From the NCBI RefSeq assembly GCF_000974485.1, contig NZ_BBOM01000012.1, positions 124,001-188,000 of the forward strand: a stretch of DNA of 64,000 nucleotides, given 5' to 3'. Within the stretch, counting starts at the first letter, position 1; every line of letters starts with the position of its first letter. This DNA comes from Streptomyces sp. NBRC 109706. Lineage in GTDB: Bacteria > Actinomycetota > Actinomycetes > Streptomycetales > Streptomycetaceae. Below, one piece after another: positions 42,616-51,496 of this stretch. A program made the position numbers and the translations under genes. The notes below the pieces were generated by a model. That model did not search any database. It saw only the letters and a program-made list of their open reading frames with translations, and was not told the origin of the DNA.

Positions 42616-43575
42616 GTGGATCTCTCCAGCGCGTACAACTACCGGCTCGACTGGATCGCGAGCTTTGTCGCCGTCGCCCACAAGGGCGGGTTCTCGGCGG
42701 CGGCCAAGGCGCTGTTCCGTTCCCAGCCCCGGGTGAGCAGCCATATCGGCGAACTGGAACAGGTGCTCGGCGCCCGGCTGTTCGACCGTTCCGTGCAGCC
42801 GGTGGCGCTGACGCCCGAGGGGCGCGCCCTGCTGCCGCACGCCGAGGAGATCCTCTCCAGGCTCGGGGCCTTCTCCGAGGTCGCGGACGGCGCCAGCGGG
42901 GTGGTGCGCGGCGAGCTGCGCATCGGCATGTATCCGAGTGCGGCCGCGTTCCTCTACCCGCATCTGGTGCGCCGGTTGAAGCGGGCGGCGCCCCGGGTGC
43001 GGACCGCGCTGATCGAGGGGCCGACGCTCTCCCTGGAGGACCTGCTGGCCGCCGGTGACATCGACCTCGCCGTTCGGCCCGTGCTGCCCCTGGTCCGTGA
43101 CGACCGGCTGCTCAACCGCTGGCTCTGGAGCGAGCCGCTGGTCGTGGTGGTGCCCTCGGGACATCCGCTGGCCGGCGCCGGGCCGCTGTCGCTCCCCCAG
43201 ATCGCCTCCTATCCCCTGGTGACCATCGGGGAACCGACGGAGACCGCGCCGCGACAGTTCGAGACCAACCTGGCCTTCGCCGAGGCGGGCATCAGGCCCG
43301 CCATCGCCTTCCAGAGCAACCAACCGCAGACGCTGGCCGCCCTGGTGCGCGGTGGCCTGGGCATCGGCGTCACCAACGCGCTGGCGATGACGACCGCCAA
43401 CTGTGCGGGACTTGAGCTGGTGCCGATCGCCGAGAGCCAGATCCAACGCCGCGTCGCCGTCTGGTGGCGCGCCGACCGGGCCGACTCCGCGGTGGTCTCC
43501 CTGGTCCGGGATCTGATCTGCACGCTGCCGTCCCCCCAGCTCCCCGGTCCGGCCGGCGAGGAGCGACCGGCCTGA
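42616..43575 (+). CDS. LysR-family transcriptional regulator
   Basis: A 319-residue regulator with N-terminal winged HTH (WIASFVAVAHKGGFSAAAKALFRSQPRVSSHIGELEQVLGARLFDR, about 13-58) and a periplasmic-binding-protein-like effector domain (95-305). It is the third gene of the SDR-cupin-LysR unit, 57 bp after the cupin, on the same strand; LysR genes are more often divergent from targets. It may control this unit, the convergent glucosidase/ABC operon, or both. Confidence 0.92.
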   Translation: MDLSSAYNYRLDWIASFVAVAHKGGFSAAAKALFRSQPRVSSHIGELEQVLGARLFDRSVQPVALTPEGRALLPHAEEILSRLGAFSEVADGASGVVRGELRIGMYPSAAAFLYPHLVRRLKRAAPRVRTALIEGPTLSLEDLLAAGDIDLAVRPVLPLVRDDRLLNRWLWSEPLVVVVPSGHPLAGAGPLSLPQIASYPLVTIGEPTETAPRQFETNLAFAEAGIRPAIAFQSNQPQTLAALVRGGLGIGVTNALAMTTANCAGLELVPIAESQIQRRVAVWWRADRADSAVVSLVRDLICTLPSPQLPGPAGEERPA

Positions 43576-43586
43576 CCGAGGCGTGT

Positions 43587-43621
43587 GTTCGCCGGGACGG
43601 CCGTTGGTCGTCCCGGCGAAC
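43587..43621. terminator. Bidirectional terminator
   Basis: 13-bp perfect arms (43587-43599 and 43609-43621) with a 9-nt loop, between the convergent LysR and beta-glucosidase stops. Confidence 0.82.
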
Positions 43622-43631
43622 AGGGGTGTTC

Positions 43632-45050
<1,419 letters not shown>

Positions 45051-45149
45051 GACAGATGGTTCCAGTCGTTCTGAGGCATGCTGTGCGATGGGCTTTTGTC
45101 GTGGGTCTCGGGGAACACCGGCGGCACGGGAACTCCTGCGGCACGGGGT

Positions 45150-46103
45150 TCAGTACTGCCAGAGGTCGGCGGGGGCGGCCAGCGCGTCGAGCGTGGGCCA
45201 CAGCTCCTCGGGTATCGGCCAGCGGCTGAGTTCGACGGTCTCCGCCACCCGTTCGGGGCGGGTGACCCCGATGACGGTCGAGGAGACCCGGGGGTCCCGG
45301 GTGGAGAACTGGATGGCCGCCGCCGCCAGCGGCACCCCGTGCCGTCGACAGGCGGCGTCGATCTCCCTGACCCGTTCCAACACCACCTGGTCGGCCTCGG
45401 AGTAGGCGTAACGTGCCTGCCGCTCGGGGCCCTTGGCCAGGATGCCGCCGCCGAAGGGCGCGGCGTTGAGCACGGCGAGACCGGCGGCGTGGGCGGCGTC
45501 GATCAGTTGGTCGGCCGAACGGTCGATCAGGGTCCAGCGGTTGTGGGTGAGCAGCACCTCGAAGGCGCCGGTGGCGACATAGCGGGCCATCAGCCCGACC
45601 GGGCCGCCGGCCACCCCGATGTGCTCGGCCAGGCCCTCCTCCCTGATGCGCACCAGTTCCTCGACGGGCCCGCCGGGGGCCATCGCCTCCTGGAACGGGA
45701 TGTGTTCGGGGTCGTGCAGATAGAGCAACGGGACCCGGTCCAGGCCCAGGCGCTCCAGGCTGCCCTCCAGCGAGCGGCGCACCTGGGCCGCGCCGTAACC
45801 GCCGTCGGCGTCCCTGGTCACCTTGGTGGACAGGAGGAAGCCCGGGGGCGGACCGCCCACCTCGGCGAGCGCCGCGCCGATGATCCGTTCGCTGCGGCCA
45901 CCGCCGTAGCCGGCCGCCGTGTCCAGGAAGCCGACGGGGCCACGCAGCACCGCGCGCACCGTCTCCAGGGCGCGTTCCTCCGGCACGTCGTAGCCGAAGA
46001 GGTCCGGCATGCCGGCCAGCACGGCGCCCCCGAAGCAGATCTCCGGGACGCGCAGGCCGGTGCGGCCCAACTGGCGGACGGGCACGACGCCCTCGGCGGT
46101 CAT
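45150..46103 (-). CDS. Aldo/keto reductase (aldose dehydrogenase-like)
   Basis: A 317-residue TIM-barrel NAD(P)-dependent oxidoreductase. The catalytic tetrad is visible: Asp and Tyr in FLDTAAGYGGGRSE, Lys in LLSTKV and His in LYLHDPE. The DLFGYDVPEERALETVRAVL region is typical of the D-threo-aldose / L-fucose 1-dehydrogenase branch, which oxidises free aldoses to lactones. ATG at 46103 overlaps the VOC stop by 4 bp. In this operon it could oxidise the sugar released by the GH1 enzyme. Confidence 0.9.
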   Translation of the reverse strand: MTAEGVVPVRQLGRTGLRVPEICFGGAVLAGMPDLFGYDVPEERALETVRAVLRGPVGFLDTAAGYGGGRSERIIGAALAEVGGPPPGFLLSTKVTRDADGGYGAAQVRRSLEGSLERLGLDRVPLLYLHDPEHIPFQEAMAPGGPVEELVRIREEGLAEHIGVAGGPVGLMARYVATGAFEVLLTHNRWTLIDRSADQLIDAAHAAGLAVLNAAPFGGGILAKGPERQARYAYSEADQVVLERVREIDAACRRHGVPLAAAAIQFSTRDPRVSSTVIGVTRPERVAETVELSRWPIPEELWPTLDALAAPADLWQY

Positions 46104-46882
46104 CGGGTGGGCACCTGTCGCAGCGGCGTGCCGTCCGGGTCGCTGTCCCGGCCGAGTTCGGCCGACAGGCCGATGGCCCGCAGGCCCAGGCTGTCCCGGG
46201 CCGGGTCGGGCGCCGGCTGAGTGGTAGCCGCGTCGAAGGTGAAGACCTCAAGCACCGCGTCGCCCGCCTGGAGGTAGTCGATCACGAAGCCACGGGGGTC
46301 CTGGTCGTGCACCAGCCGGCCGATCACCCGGTATCCCAGCTGGTCACGGTAGTAGGCGAGGGTGGCGTCCAGATCGGCGACGGTGATGGCGACATGGTCG
46401 AAGACCGGGCCCGCCTCCGCCGCCCGTGCCTCGGCCAGCCGCCGCTCGCGGTCCGCCAACTCGGGGGTGGTCACCTCGTGATAGGTGAGATGGCCGTCGA
46501 TGATCTCCAGCAGCGTCCCGTCCGGGTCGGTGAAGAACGCGAGATTGACATCGCCGACGGCGGCCGTGGGTTCCACGGTGAAGGGGACACCGGCCGAGCG
46601 CAGCCGCTCCGCCTGCCGGAACACGTCACCCACCTTCATCCCGAAGTGCCGCATGCCGCGCTGGAGATCGTCCCCGATCCACCCGCCGAGCGTGCCGCCC
46701 TCCGGCTTCTCCACCAGCTTGACCAGGGCCCCGTCGGCGGTCAGCCAGTGCACGCCCGGCGCCGTCGGCTCAGGCGGGGAGGTGGCGGGGCGCAGGCCGA
46801 GCAGACCCCGGTAGAAGTCGAGGGATCGTTCGGCGTCACTGACACCGATCTCCACATAGGCCATACCTGATGTGTGGGACAT
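46100..46882 (-). CDS. Two-domain VOC-family protein (extradiol dioxygenase/glyoxalase-like)
   Basis: A 260-residue protein made of two VOC repeats. The first is residues about 7-130 (MAYVEIGVSDAERSLDFYRGLLGL to FFTDPDGTLLEIID). The second is about 160-235 (FDHVAITVADLDATLAYYRDQLGY to DAVLEVFTF). Two tandem VOC modules in one chain are seen in extradiol ring-cleaving dioxygenases and in epimerases/isomerases. Candidate metal ligands are His162, Glu127 and Glu in VLEVF; the set is not a textbook extradiol triad. It is coupled to the aldo/keto reductase and preceded by a strong hairpin. The substrate is unknown. Confidence 0.85.
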   Translation of the reverse strand: MSHTSGMAYVEIGVSDAERSLDFYRGLLGLRPATSPPEPTAPGVHWLTADGALVKLVEKPEGGTLGGWIGDDLQRGMRHFGMKVGDVFRQAERLRSAGVPFTVEPTAAVGDVNLAFFTDPDGTLLEIIDGHLTYHEVTTPELADRERRLAEARAAEAGPVFDHVAITVADLDATLAYYRDQLGYRVIGRLVHDQDPRGFVIDYLQAGDAVLEVFTFDAATTQPAPDPARDSLGLRAIGLSAELGRDSDPDGTPLRQVPTR

Positions 46883-46912
46883 GGGACGTGTTTCCTTTCT
46901 CAGGGCCTGGCC

Positions 46913-46954
46913 CGTTCCCGGCCCGGCCTCGACGTCGAGGCCGGGCCGGGAACG
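46913..46954 (-). terminator. 42-bp perfect palindrome inside the operon
   Basis: Two 21-nt arms (46913-46933 and 46934-46954) are exact reverse complements with no spacer, so RNA would form a long stem with a minimal loop. It lies between the last permease stop (46967) and the VOC start (46882). It can act as a partial terminator or RNA-stabilising hairpin, separating transporter from enzyme expression. Confidence 0.8.
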
Positions 46955-46966
46955 AGGCGCGGCGCC

Positions 46967-47818
46967 TCAGCTCTTGACGGCACCGAGGGTCATCCCGGCG
47001 ACGAAGCGCCGTTGCATCCGCATATACACGATGATGATCGGCAGGATGGACATGGTGAGCGAGGCGCAGAGCAGCGGCCAGTCGGTCGAGTGCTGGCCGA
47101 CCGCCGCGTAGAGCACGGGTTGCAGGGGCAGTTGGTCGGAGGTCTTGAGGAAGGTCTGGGCGAACAGGAACTCGTTCCAGGTGTTCATGAACTGGAAGAT
47201 CACCACGGTGGCGGCGCCCGGGGCGGCCAGCGGGAGCATCACCCGGGCGAAGATGGTGAACTCGCCCGCGCCGTCCACCCGCGCGGCCTGTACCAGTTCG
47301 TGCGGCAGTGTCTCGAAGAAGACTCTCATCAGGAACATTCCGAACGGCACCGAGGTCCCGATGTACACCAGCACCAGGCCGGTCTGGGTGCCCAGCAGCC
47401 CCATGGCGTCGAGTTCCAGGAACAGCGGGATCACGATGGCGGTGACCGGCAGCATGATGGTGCTCAGCAACGTCACATAGATGAACTGCTTTCCCCGGAA
47501 CTCCAGATGGGCGAACGCGTAGCCGGCCAGCGTGGCGAGCCCGACCACCCCCAGCACGGTGATCACGGTGATCACGAAGGTGATCAGGAAGTGGTGCGGG
47601 AAGTCCAGATCGGTCCACGCCTGTCGGTAGGCGTCGAAGGTGATCTCCTCCGGAAGGAAACCACCGCCGAACACGGTGTTGCGCGGCCGGACCGAGGTGA
47701 TCAGCATCCACAGCAGGGGATAGGCCGAGGCCGCCGAGATCACGATCAGCAGCAGATAGCCCAACAGCCGGCCAGGACGCGGCAGACGACGGGTGGCCCG
47801 AGCGGATTCAGTTGACAT
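46967..47818 (-). CDS. Sugar ABC transporter permease (MalG/CebG type)
   Basis: A 283-residue inner-membrane permease with six hydrophobic segments. The CUT1-family EAA loop is HELVQAARVDGAGEFTIFARVMLPLAAPG (about 183-212), which docks the ATPase. ATG at 47818 overlaps the preceding permease by 11 bp. No ATPase gene is present; in Streptomyces the shared ATPase MsiK normally serves such systems. It partners the permease at 47808-48737 and the binding protein. Confidence 0.93.
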   Translation of the reverse strand: MSTESARATRRLPRPGRLLGYLLLIVISAASAYPLLWMLITSVRPRNTVFGGGFLPEEITFDAYRQAWTDLDFPHHFLITFVITVITVLGVVGLATLAGYAFAHLEFRGKQFIYVTLLSTIMLPVTAIVIPLFLELDAMGLLGTQTGLVLVYIGTSVPFGMFLMRVFFETLPHELVQAARVDGAGEFTIFARVMLPLAAPGAATVVIFQFMNTWNEFLFAQTFLKTSDQLPLQPVLYAAVGQHSTDWPLLCASLTMSILPIIIVYMRMQRRFVAGMTLGAVKS

Positions 47819-48737
47819 CACGGGCCTTCCGGTTGACACGGACCTGCACCAACGTGGCCCCGAGGCACAGCACGAAGACCACCATGCTGATCGCCGTGGC
47901 ATAGCCGAACGACGGCACCGCGCCCGCCGAGGAGCCGAAGGCCAGACCGTAGAGATAGGTGCCGAGCACCTCGGACGCCCGGTTGGGACCGCCGCCCGTC
48001 ATCACATAGATCATGTCGAAGGTCTTGAACCCGTTGACGACATTCAGCAGCACCACCACGGCCGTCACCCGACGCAGCATGGGCACCGTCACATGGCGGA
48101 ACCGCTGGACCGCGTTGGCGCCGTCGATCTGGGCCGCCTCGTAGAGCACCGGGTCGATGCCCTGGAGCCCCGCCAGATAGATCAGCATGAAGAGCCCGGC
48201 GGCCTGCCAGAGCGAGACCACCACCAGCGCAGGGAGCACCGTGCTGGTGTCCGCCAGCCAGGGCTGGGCCAGCGAGCCCAGGCCGATCCGGTCGAGAAAC
48301 TCGTTGAGCATCCCGAAGTTGGGGTCGTAGACCATCTGCCAGAGCGAGCCGGTAACCACGAAGGACACCACGGCCGGCACGAAGATGACGGTGCGGAACA
48401 CCACGCCAAGACGCCAGCCCCGGTTGAGCAGCACCGCCAGCAACAGCGGCACCACCGTCTGCAACACCGTGCAGGCCAGGGTGAACACCAGCGTGGTGGT
48501 CAACGCGTCCCAGAAGACCGGATCGGAGACCAGGTTGTCGAAGTTCTCCAACCCGATGAACTCCGGGGTGCCGAAGCCGGACCATCTGGTCAGGCTCAGA
48601 TACATCGTGCGCAGAAAGGGATACGCCACAAACACCGAGAACAGCGCGACAGTCGGCAGCACGAACAGATAGCCCGCGAGCGCCGCCGACCTGCCTCGTC
48701 CGCCGCGTCGCGGCGCCTTGGACACCGCGACGGCCAT
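47808..48737 (-). CDS. Sugar ABC transporter permease (MalF/CebF type)
   Basis: A 309-residue permease with a cytoplasmic N-terminus rich in Arg/Lys, six spans and the EAA loop DPVLYEAAQIDGANAVQRFRHVTVPML (about 205-231). The motif YDPNFGMLNEFLDRIGL, typical of CUT1 MalF-type subunits, is present. ATG at 48737 shares one base with the stop of the substrate-binding protein gene. It forms the translocation pore with the next permease. Confidence 0.94.
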   Translation of the reverse strand: MAVAVSKAPRRGGRGRSAALAGYLFVLPTVALFSVFVAYPFLRTMYLSLTRWSGFGTPEFIGLENFDNLVSDPVFWDALTTTLVFTLACTVLQTVVPLLLAVLLNRGWRLGVVFRTVIFVPAVVSFVVTGSLWQMVYDPNFGMLNEFLDRIGLGSLAQPWLADTSTVLPALVVVSLWQAAGLFMLIYLAGLQGIDPVLYEAAQIDGANAVQRFRHVTVPMLRRVTAVVVLLNVVNGFKTFDMIYVMTGGGPNRASEVLGTYLYGLAFGSSAGAVPSFGYATAISMVVFVLCLGATLVQVRVNRKARDVN

Positions 48738-50044
48738 CAGCGGTTCGCCGCCCGCTCGACCCCGCTCTGGATGTCGGCCGCCGCGTCCTGGGCCGACGAC
48801 GAACCGTCGATCAGCGCGGACACCGCGTTGGACGCGGACTCCGAGGAGCCGGGACCCATCAGGATGTGCGGCGCGCCGTCGCCGTCCAACAACCAGGACG
48901 TCATCTCCGCGAGCACCGGATCGGTCACCTGCTCCGCGGCGGCCGATGTCGCCGGCATCGAGTTGGACTCGTTCATCACCTGGCTGTACCGGTCCGGCTC
49001 GTACATGAAGCGCAGCAGGTCGAGCGCCGCCTCCTTGTTCGGGCTGGTCTCGCTGACCGCGAAGGCGGCGCCCGCCTGGTTGGAACACCAGTGCCTGGCC
49101 CCCGAGGTCAGCGCCGGGGTCTTCATGACCCGGTACTCCTCCACGAACTCGGGCGGGGCGTCCTGGACGAAGTCCTGGGGCACCCAGGAACCCATGAACA
49201 ACATCGCGGCGCGGTCCGTGTAGAGCATCTGCTCCCCCTGCGCGGTGGTGATCCCGTTCGGGTTGGCGGCGAAGGCCCCACCGTCCTGGAGCCGGCGCAC
49301 CAGCTCCAGCGCCTCGACCACCTCGGGCGAGTCCCAGCTGGCGCCGTCGCGCTGGAGGTCCAGATCGAGCAGCAGCTGGGGATCGTCGGTGACCTGGGTG
49401 ATCAACGGGAGGAAGAAGTCCAGGCCGTTGGTGCCGGGATTGTTGGACAGCACACAGGGCTCGACGCCGGTCTCCCGGATCGCCGCCGAGACCGCGAGCA
49501 GATCGTCCCAGGTCTCGGGGATGTCCACGCCGGCCCGCTCGAAGTGCTTGGGGTGGTAGAAGATGCCGAAGGTCTGCGCCATCCAGCCGAGGCCGAACTG
49601 CTTGCCCTCGTCCACGAACAGGTCGTTGGCCGACTGGAAGAAGCCACCGAGGAAGTCCTCGCCGAGCCCCGCCCTGAGGTCGGCCGAGATCCCGGCCCTG
49701 CCGTACTCGATGGCCAGCACATGCGGCGCGAAGATCTCCGGCGGGTCGCCGGCGGCCACCGCGGCCTGCAGCGCCGGGAGGTAGCTGTCCGGATCGCCGA
49801 ACTGCCGCTCCTCGACCTTGACGTTGGGGTTGGCCTCCTCGAACTCGGCGATCATGCGCGGCCACTGGTCGCGCTGCTGGTCGTACCAGTGCCAGACCCG
49901 AACCGTCGCCTTGCCGGACGATCCGCCCGACCCGCCACCGCACGCGCTGAGCACCGGGGCGGCGGCGAACGCGGCGGCTCCCAGCGCTGTTGTCCGCAGC
50001 AGCTGCCGCCGGCTCGGCCGCCGGGGCTGTGATTGCGACACCAT
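48737..50044 (-). CDS. Sugar ABC transporter substrate-binding lipoprotein
   Basis: A 435-residue cluster-1 binding protein. The N-terminus has a twin-arginine motif (SRRQLLRTTALGAAAF) and a lipobox LSAC (Cys35), so it is probably a Tat-exported lipoprotein. The mature part has the TVRVWHWYDQQ start and a MAQTFGIFYHPKHFERAGVDIPETWDDLL hinge typical of SBP_bac_1. ATG at 50044 has GGAGG 7 nt upstream; an ATG at 50068 is possible. It is the first gene of the transporter-enzyme operon. Ligand class is mono- or oligosaccharide. Confidence 0.93.
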   Translation of the reverse strand: MVSQSQPRRPSRRQLLRTTALGAAAFAAAPVLSACGGGSGGSSGKATVRVWHWYDQQRDQWPRMIAEFEEANPNVKVEERQFGDPDSYLPALQAAVAAGDPPEIFAPHVLAIEYGRAGISADLRAGLGEDFLGGFFQSANDLFVDEGKQFGLGWMAQTFGIFYHPKHFERAGVDIPETWDDLLAVSAAIRETGVEPCVLSNNPGTNGLDFFLPLITQVTDDPQLLLDLDLQRDGASWDSPEVVEALELVRRLQDGGAFAANPNGITTAQGEQMLYTDRAAMLFMGSWVPQDFVQDAPPEFVEEYRVMKTPALTSGARHWCSNQAGAAFAVSETSPNKEAALDLLRFMYEPDRYSQVMNESNSMPATSAAAEQVTDPVLAEMTSWLLDGDGAPHILMGPGSSESASNAVSALIDGSSSAQDAAADIQSGVERAANR

Positions 50045-50452
50045 TGACGCCCTCCGACTTCGTGTCATGAATCCCGGGAACCCGCGAGGGGGCGCGGCTC
50101 CTGATGACTCCCTTGACTTCCTTTGATTTCTGACCAGCGACAGTCGGCCGCCGGGCCCGGGTGTGTCATCGGTTATCGCGGCAGCGGATGGCACCTATTC
50201 GCACCCGCCCCCGGCGAGCGGCCCCCCTTACGCCGGGGCGGGGCCGGGCTAGTGTCTACAGGCGGGTTCCCCGAGCTCCGGGACCGGGACATCCTGGAAG
50301 GGGAGCGCTCCCGCGGCGTCTCCCCCGGGCACTCGTGGCGCGCCCGCTCGCCCGTGCCTGGGCGAGCGATGGATATCGCGCGGCCCGACCACCCGGGCCC
50401 GGTGCCGGACTCCGCGGCCGCTCAGTGACGTGTGACGAAGGGAGAGGGGCTT
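50045..50452. promoter_or_regulatory. Divergent promoter region, ABC operon and ADH-dehydratase
   Basis: 408 bp without a credible gene. The left part (50110-50135) is A/T-richer, with imperfect 9-bp direct repeats (TTGACTTCC then TTTGATTTC at 50113-50130). These are close to the ABC operon and suited to a promoter or DeoR-like site. The perfect palindrome at 50301-50312 is listed separately. The remainder is G/C-rich; no clear -10/-35 pair stands out. Confidence 0.6.
50301..50312. promoter_or_regulatory. CebR-like (LacI-family) operator candidate
   Basis: GGGAGCGCTCCC, a perfect 12-bp palindrome, equals the inner 12 bases of the 14-bp CebR box (TGGGAGCGCTCCCA) that controls cellobiose/cellulose genes in Streptomyces. 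The flanking bases here are G and G instead of T and A. It is 141 bp upstream of the alcohol dehydrogenase start and 257 bp upstream of the binding-protein start. A LacI-type control is plausible; the distance to both starts is a weakness. Confidence 0.55.
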
Positions 50453-51496
50453 ATGCGCGCGGTGCGATGGCACGGTCGGCGCGACGTCCGTTTCGAGACC
50501 GTGGCCGACGCGCCCCCGCCCGGCCCCCGCCAGGTGCGGCTGGCCGTCGACTGGTGCGGACTGTGCGGCACGGATCTGCTGGAGTACCAGGCCGGCCCGA
50601 TCGAGATTCCCACCGGCGAACACCCCGTGACCGGCCGTACCGCCCCGGTGATCCTCGGGCACGAGGTCTCGGGACGGATCACCGATGTGGGCGAGGACGT
50701 GGCCGGTGGGCTCGCGCCCGGCGAGCTGGTCGCCCTCAACGCGCTGATCCCGTGCGGCGACTGCGCCATCTGCCGGTCGGGGGCCTATCACCGCTGCCCC
50801 GACTTCGGGCATATCGGCATGTCGGCGGACGGCGGGCTGGCCGAACTCCTCACCGTCCCCGCCCAGATGGTCGTCCGCGCCCCGGCCGGCCTCGACCCGG
50901 CGGTCGCCGCGCTGGCCGAACCGTTCGCCGTCGCCTGGCATCTGGTGCGCCGCCTCGAACCCCCGCCCGACCGGCGGGTGTTGATCGTCGGCGCCGGCTC
51001 CATCGGCCTGGCCACGGCGCTGATCCTGCGCGCCGAGGGACACCGGGTGACCGTCGCCGACGTCGGCGACGAACGGCTCGCCGTGCCCGCCGCGCTCGAA
51101 CTCGGCACCCGCCGCGCCGATCTGGACCCGCCGGCCGGCTTCGCCGACCTCACCGTGGACGCCACGGGCACCGGCCCCGGCTTCGCCCTGGCCTGCGCCG
51201 CGACCCGCCCCGGCGGCACCGTGGGGCTGGCCGGACTGCCGGGCGCGCCGGTCCCGTTCGATGTCGCCGACGCCGCCAAGCGCGAGCTGACCCTGGTCGG
51301 CTCGATGTCCCACCGGACCACGGCCGACCTGCGCCCCGCGCTGGCCTTCCTGGCCCGACACACCGACCAGGCCGCCGCGTTGATCACCGGACGGGTGCGT
51401 CTCGCGGACACCGTCCCACTGGGCCTGGACGTCCTCGCCGGCGCCGAACGCGGCCGGCACATCAAGATCCTCGTCACCCCTGGAGGCACCAGATGA
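50453..51496 (+). CDS. Zinc-dependent alcohol/polyol dehydrogenase (MDR family)
   Basis: A 347-residue medium-chain dehydrogenase. The catalytic zinc site is WCGLCGTDLLEY (Cys39-type) and GHEVSG (His-Glu). The structural zinc set is CGDCAICRSGAYHRC. The Rossmann motif is VLIVGAGSIGLATAL (about 180-194). It belongs to the sorbitol/threonine/butanediol dehydrogenase branch. ATG at 50453 has GGGAGAGGGG upstream. It is coupled (ATGA overlap) to an IlvD/Edd dehydratase, so it likely oxidises a sugar alcohol, aldose or sugar acid in the same pathway. Confidence 0.92.
   Translation: MRAVRWHGRRDVRFETVADAPPPGPRQVRLAVDWCGLCGTDLLEYQAGPIEIPTGEHPVTGRTAPVILGHEVSGRITDVGEDVAGGLAPGELVALNALIPCGDCAICRSGAYHRCPDFGHIGMSADGGLAELLTVPAQMVVRAPAGLDPAVAALAEPFAVAWHLVRRLEPPPDRRVLIVGAGSIGLATALILRAEGHRVTVADVGDERLAVPAALELGTRRADLDPPAGFADLTVDATGTGPGFALACAATRPGGTVGLAGLPGAPVPFDVADAAKRELTLVGSMSHRTTADLRPALAFLARHTDQAAALITGRVRLADTVPLGLDVLAGAERGRHIKILVTPGGTR

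Noticed and set aside
50161..51492. Upstream extension of the dehydratase frame by about 440 codons
   Set aside because: This part is Arg/Pro-rich and lies over the alcohol dehydrogenase gene in another frame; the conserved dehydratase begins at the ATG at 51493.
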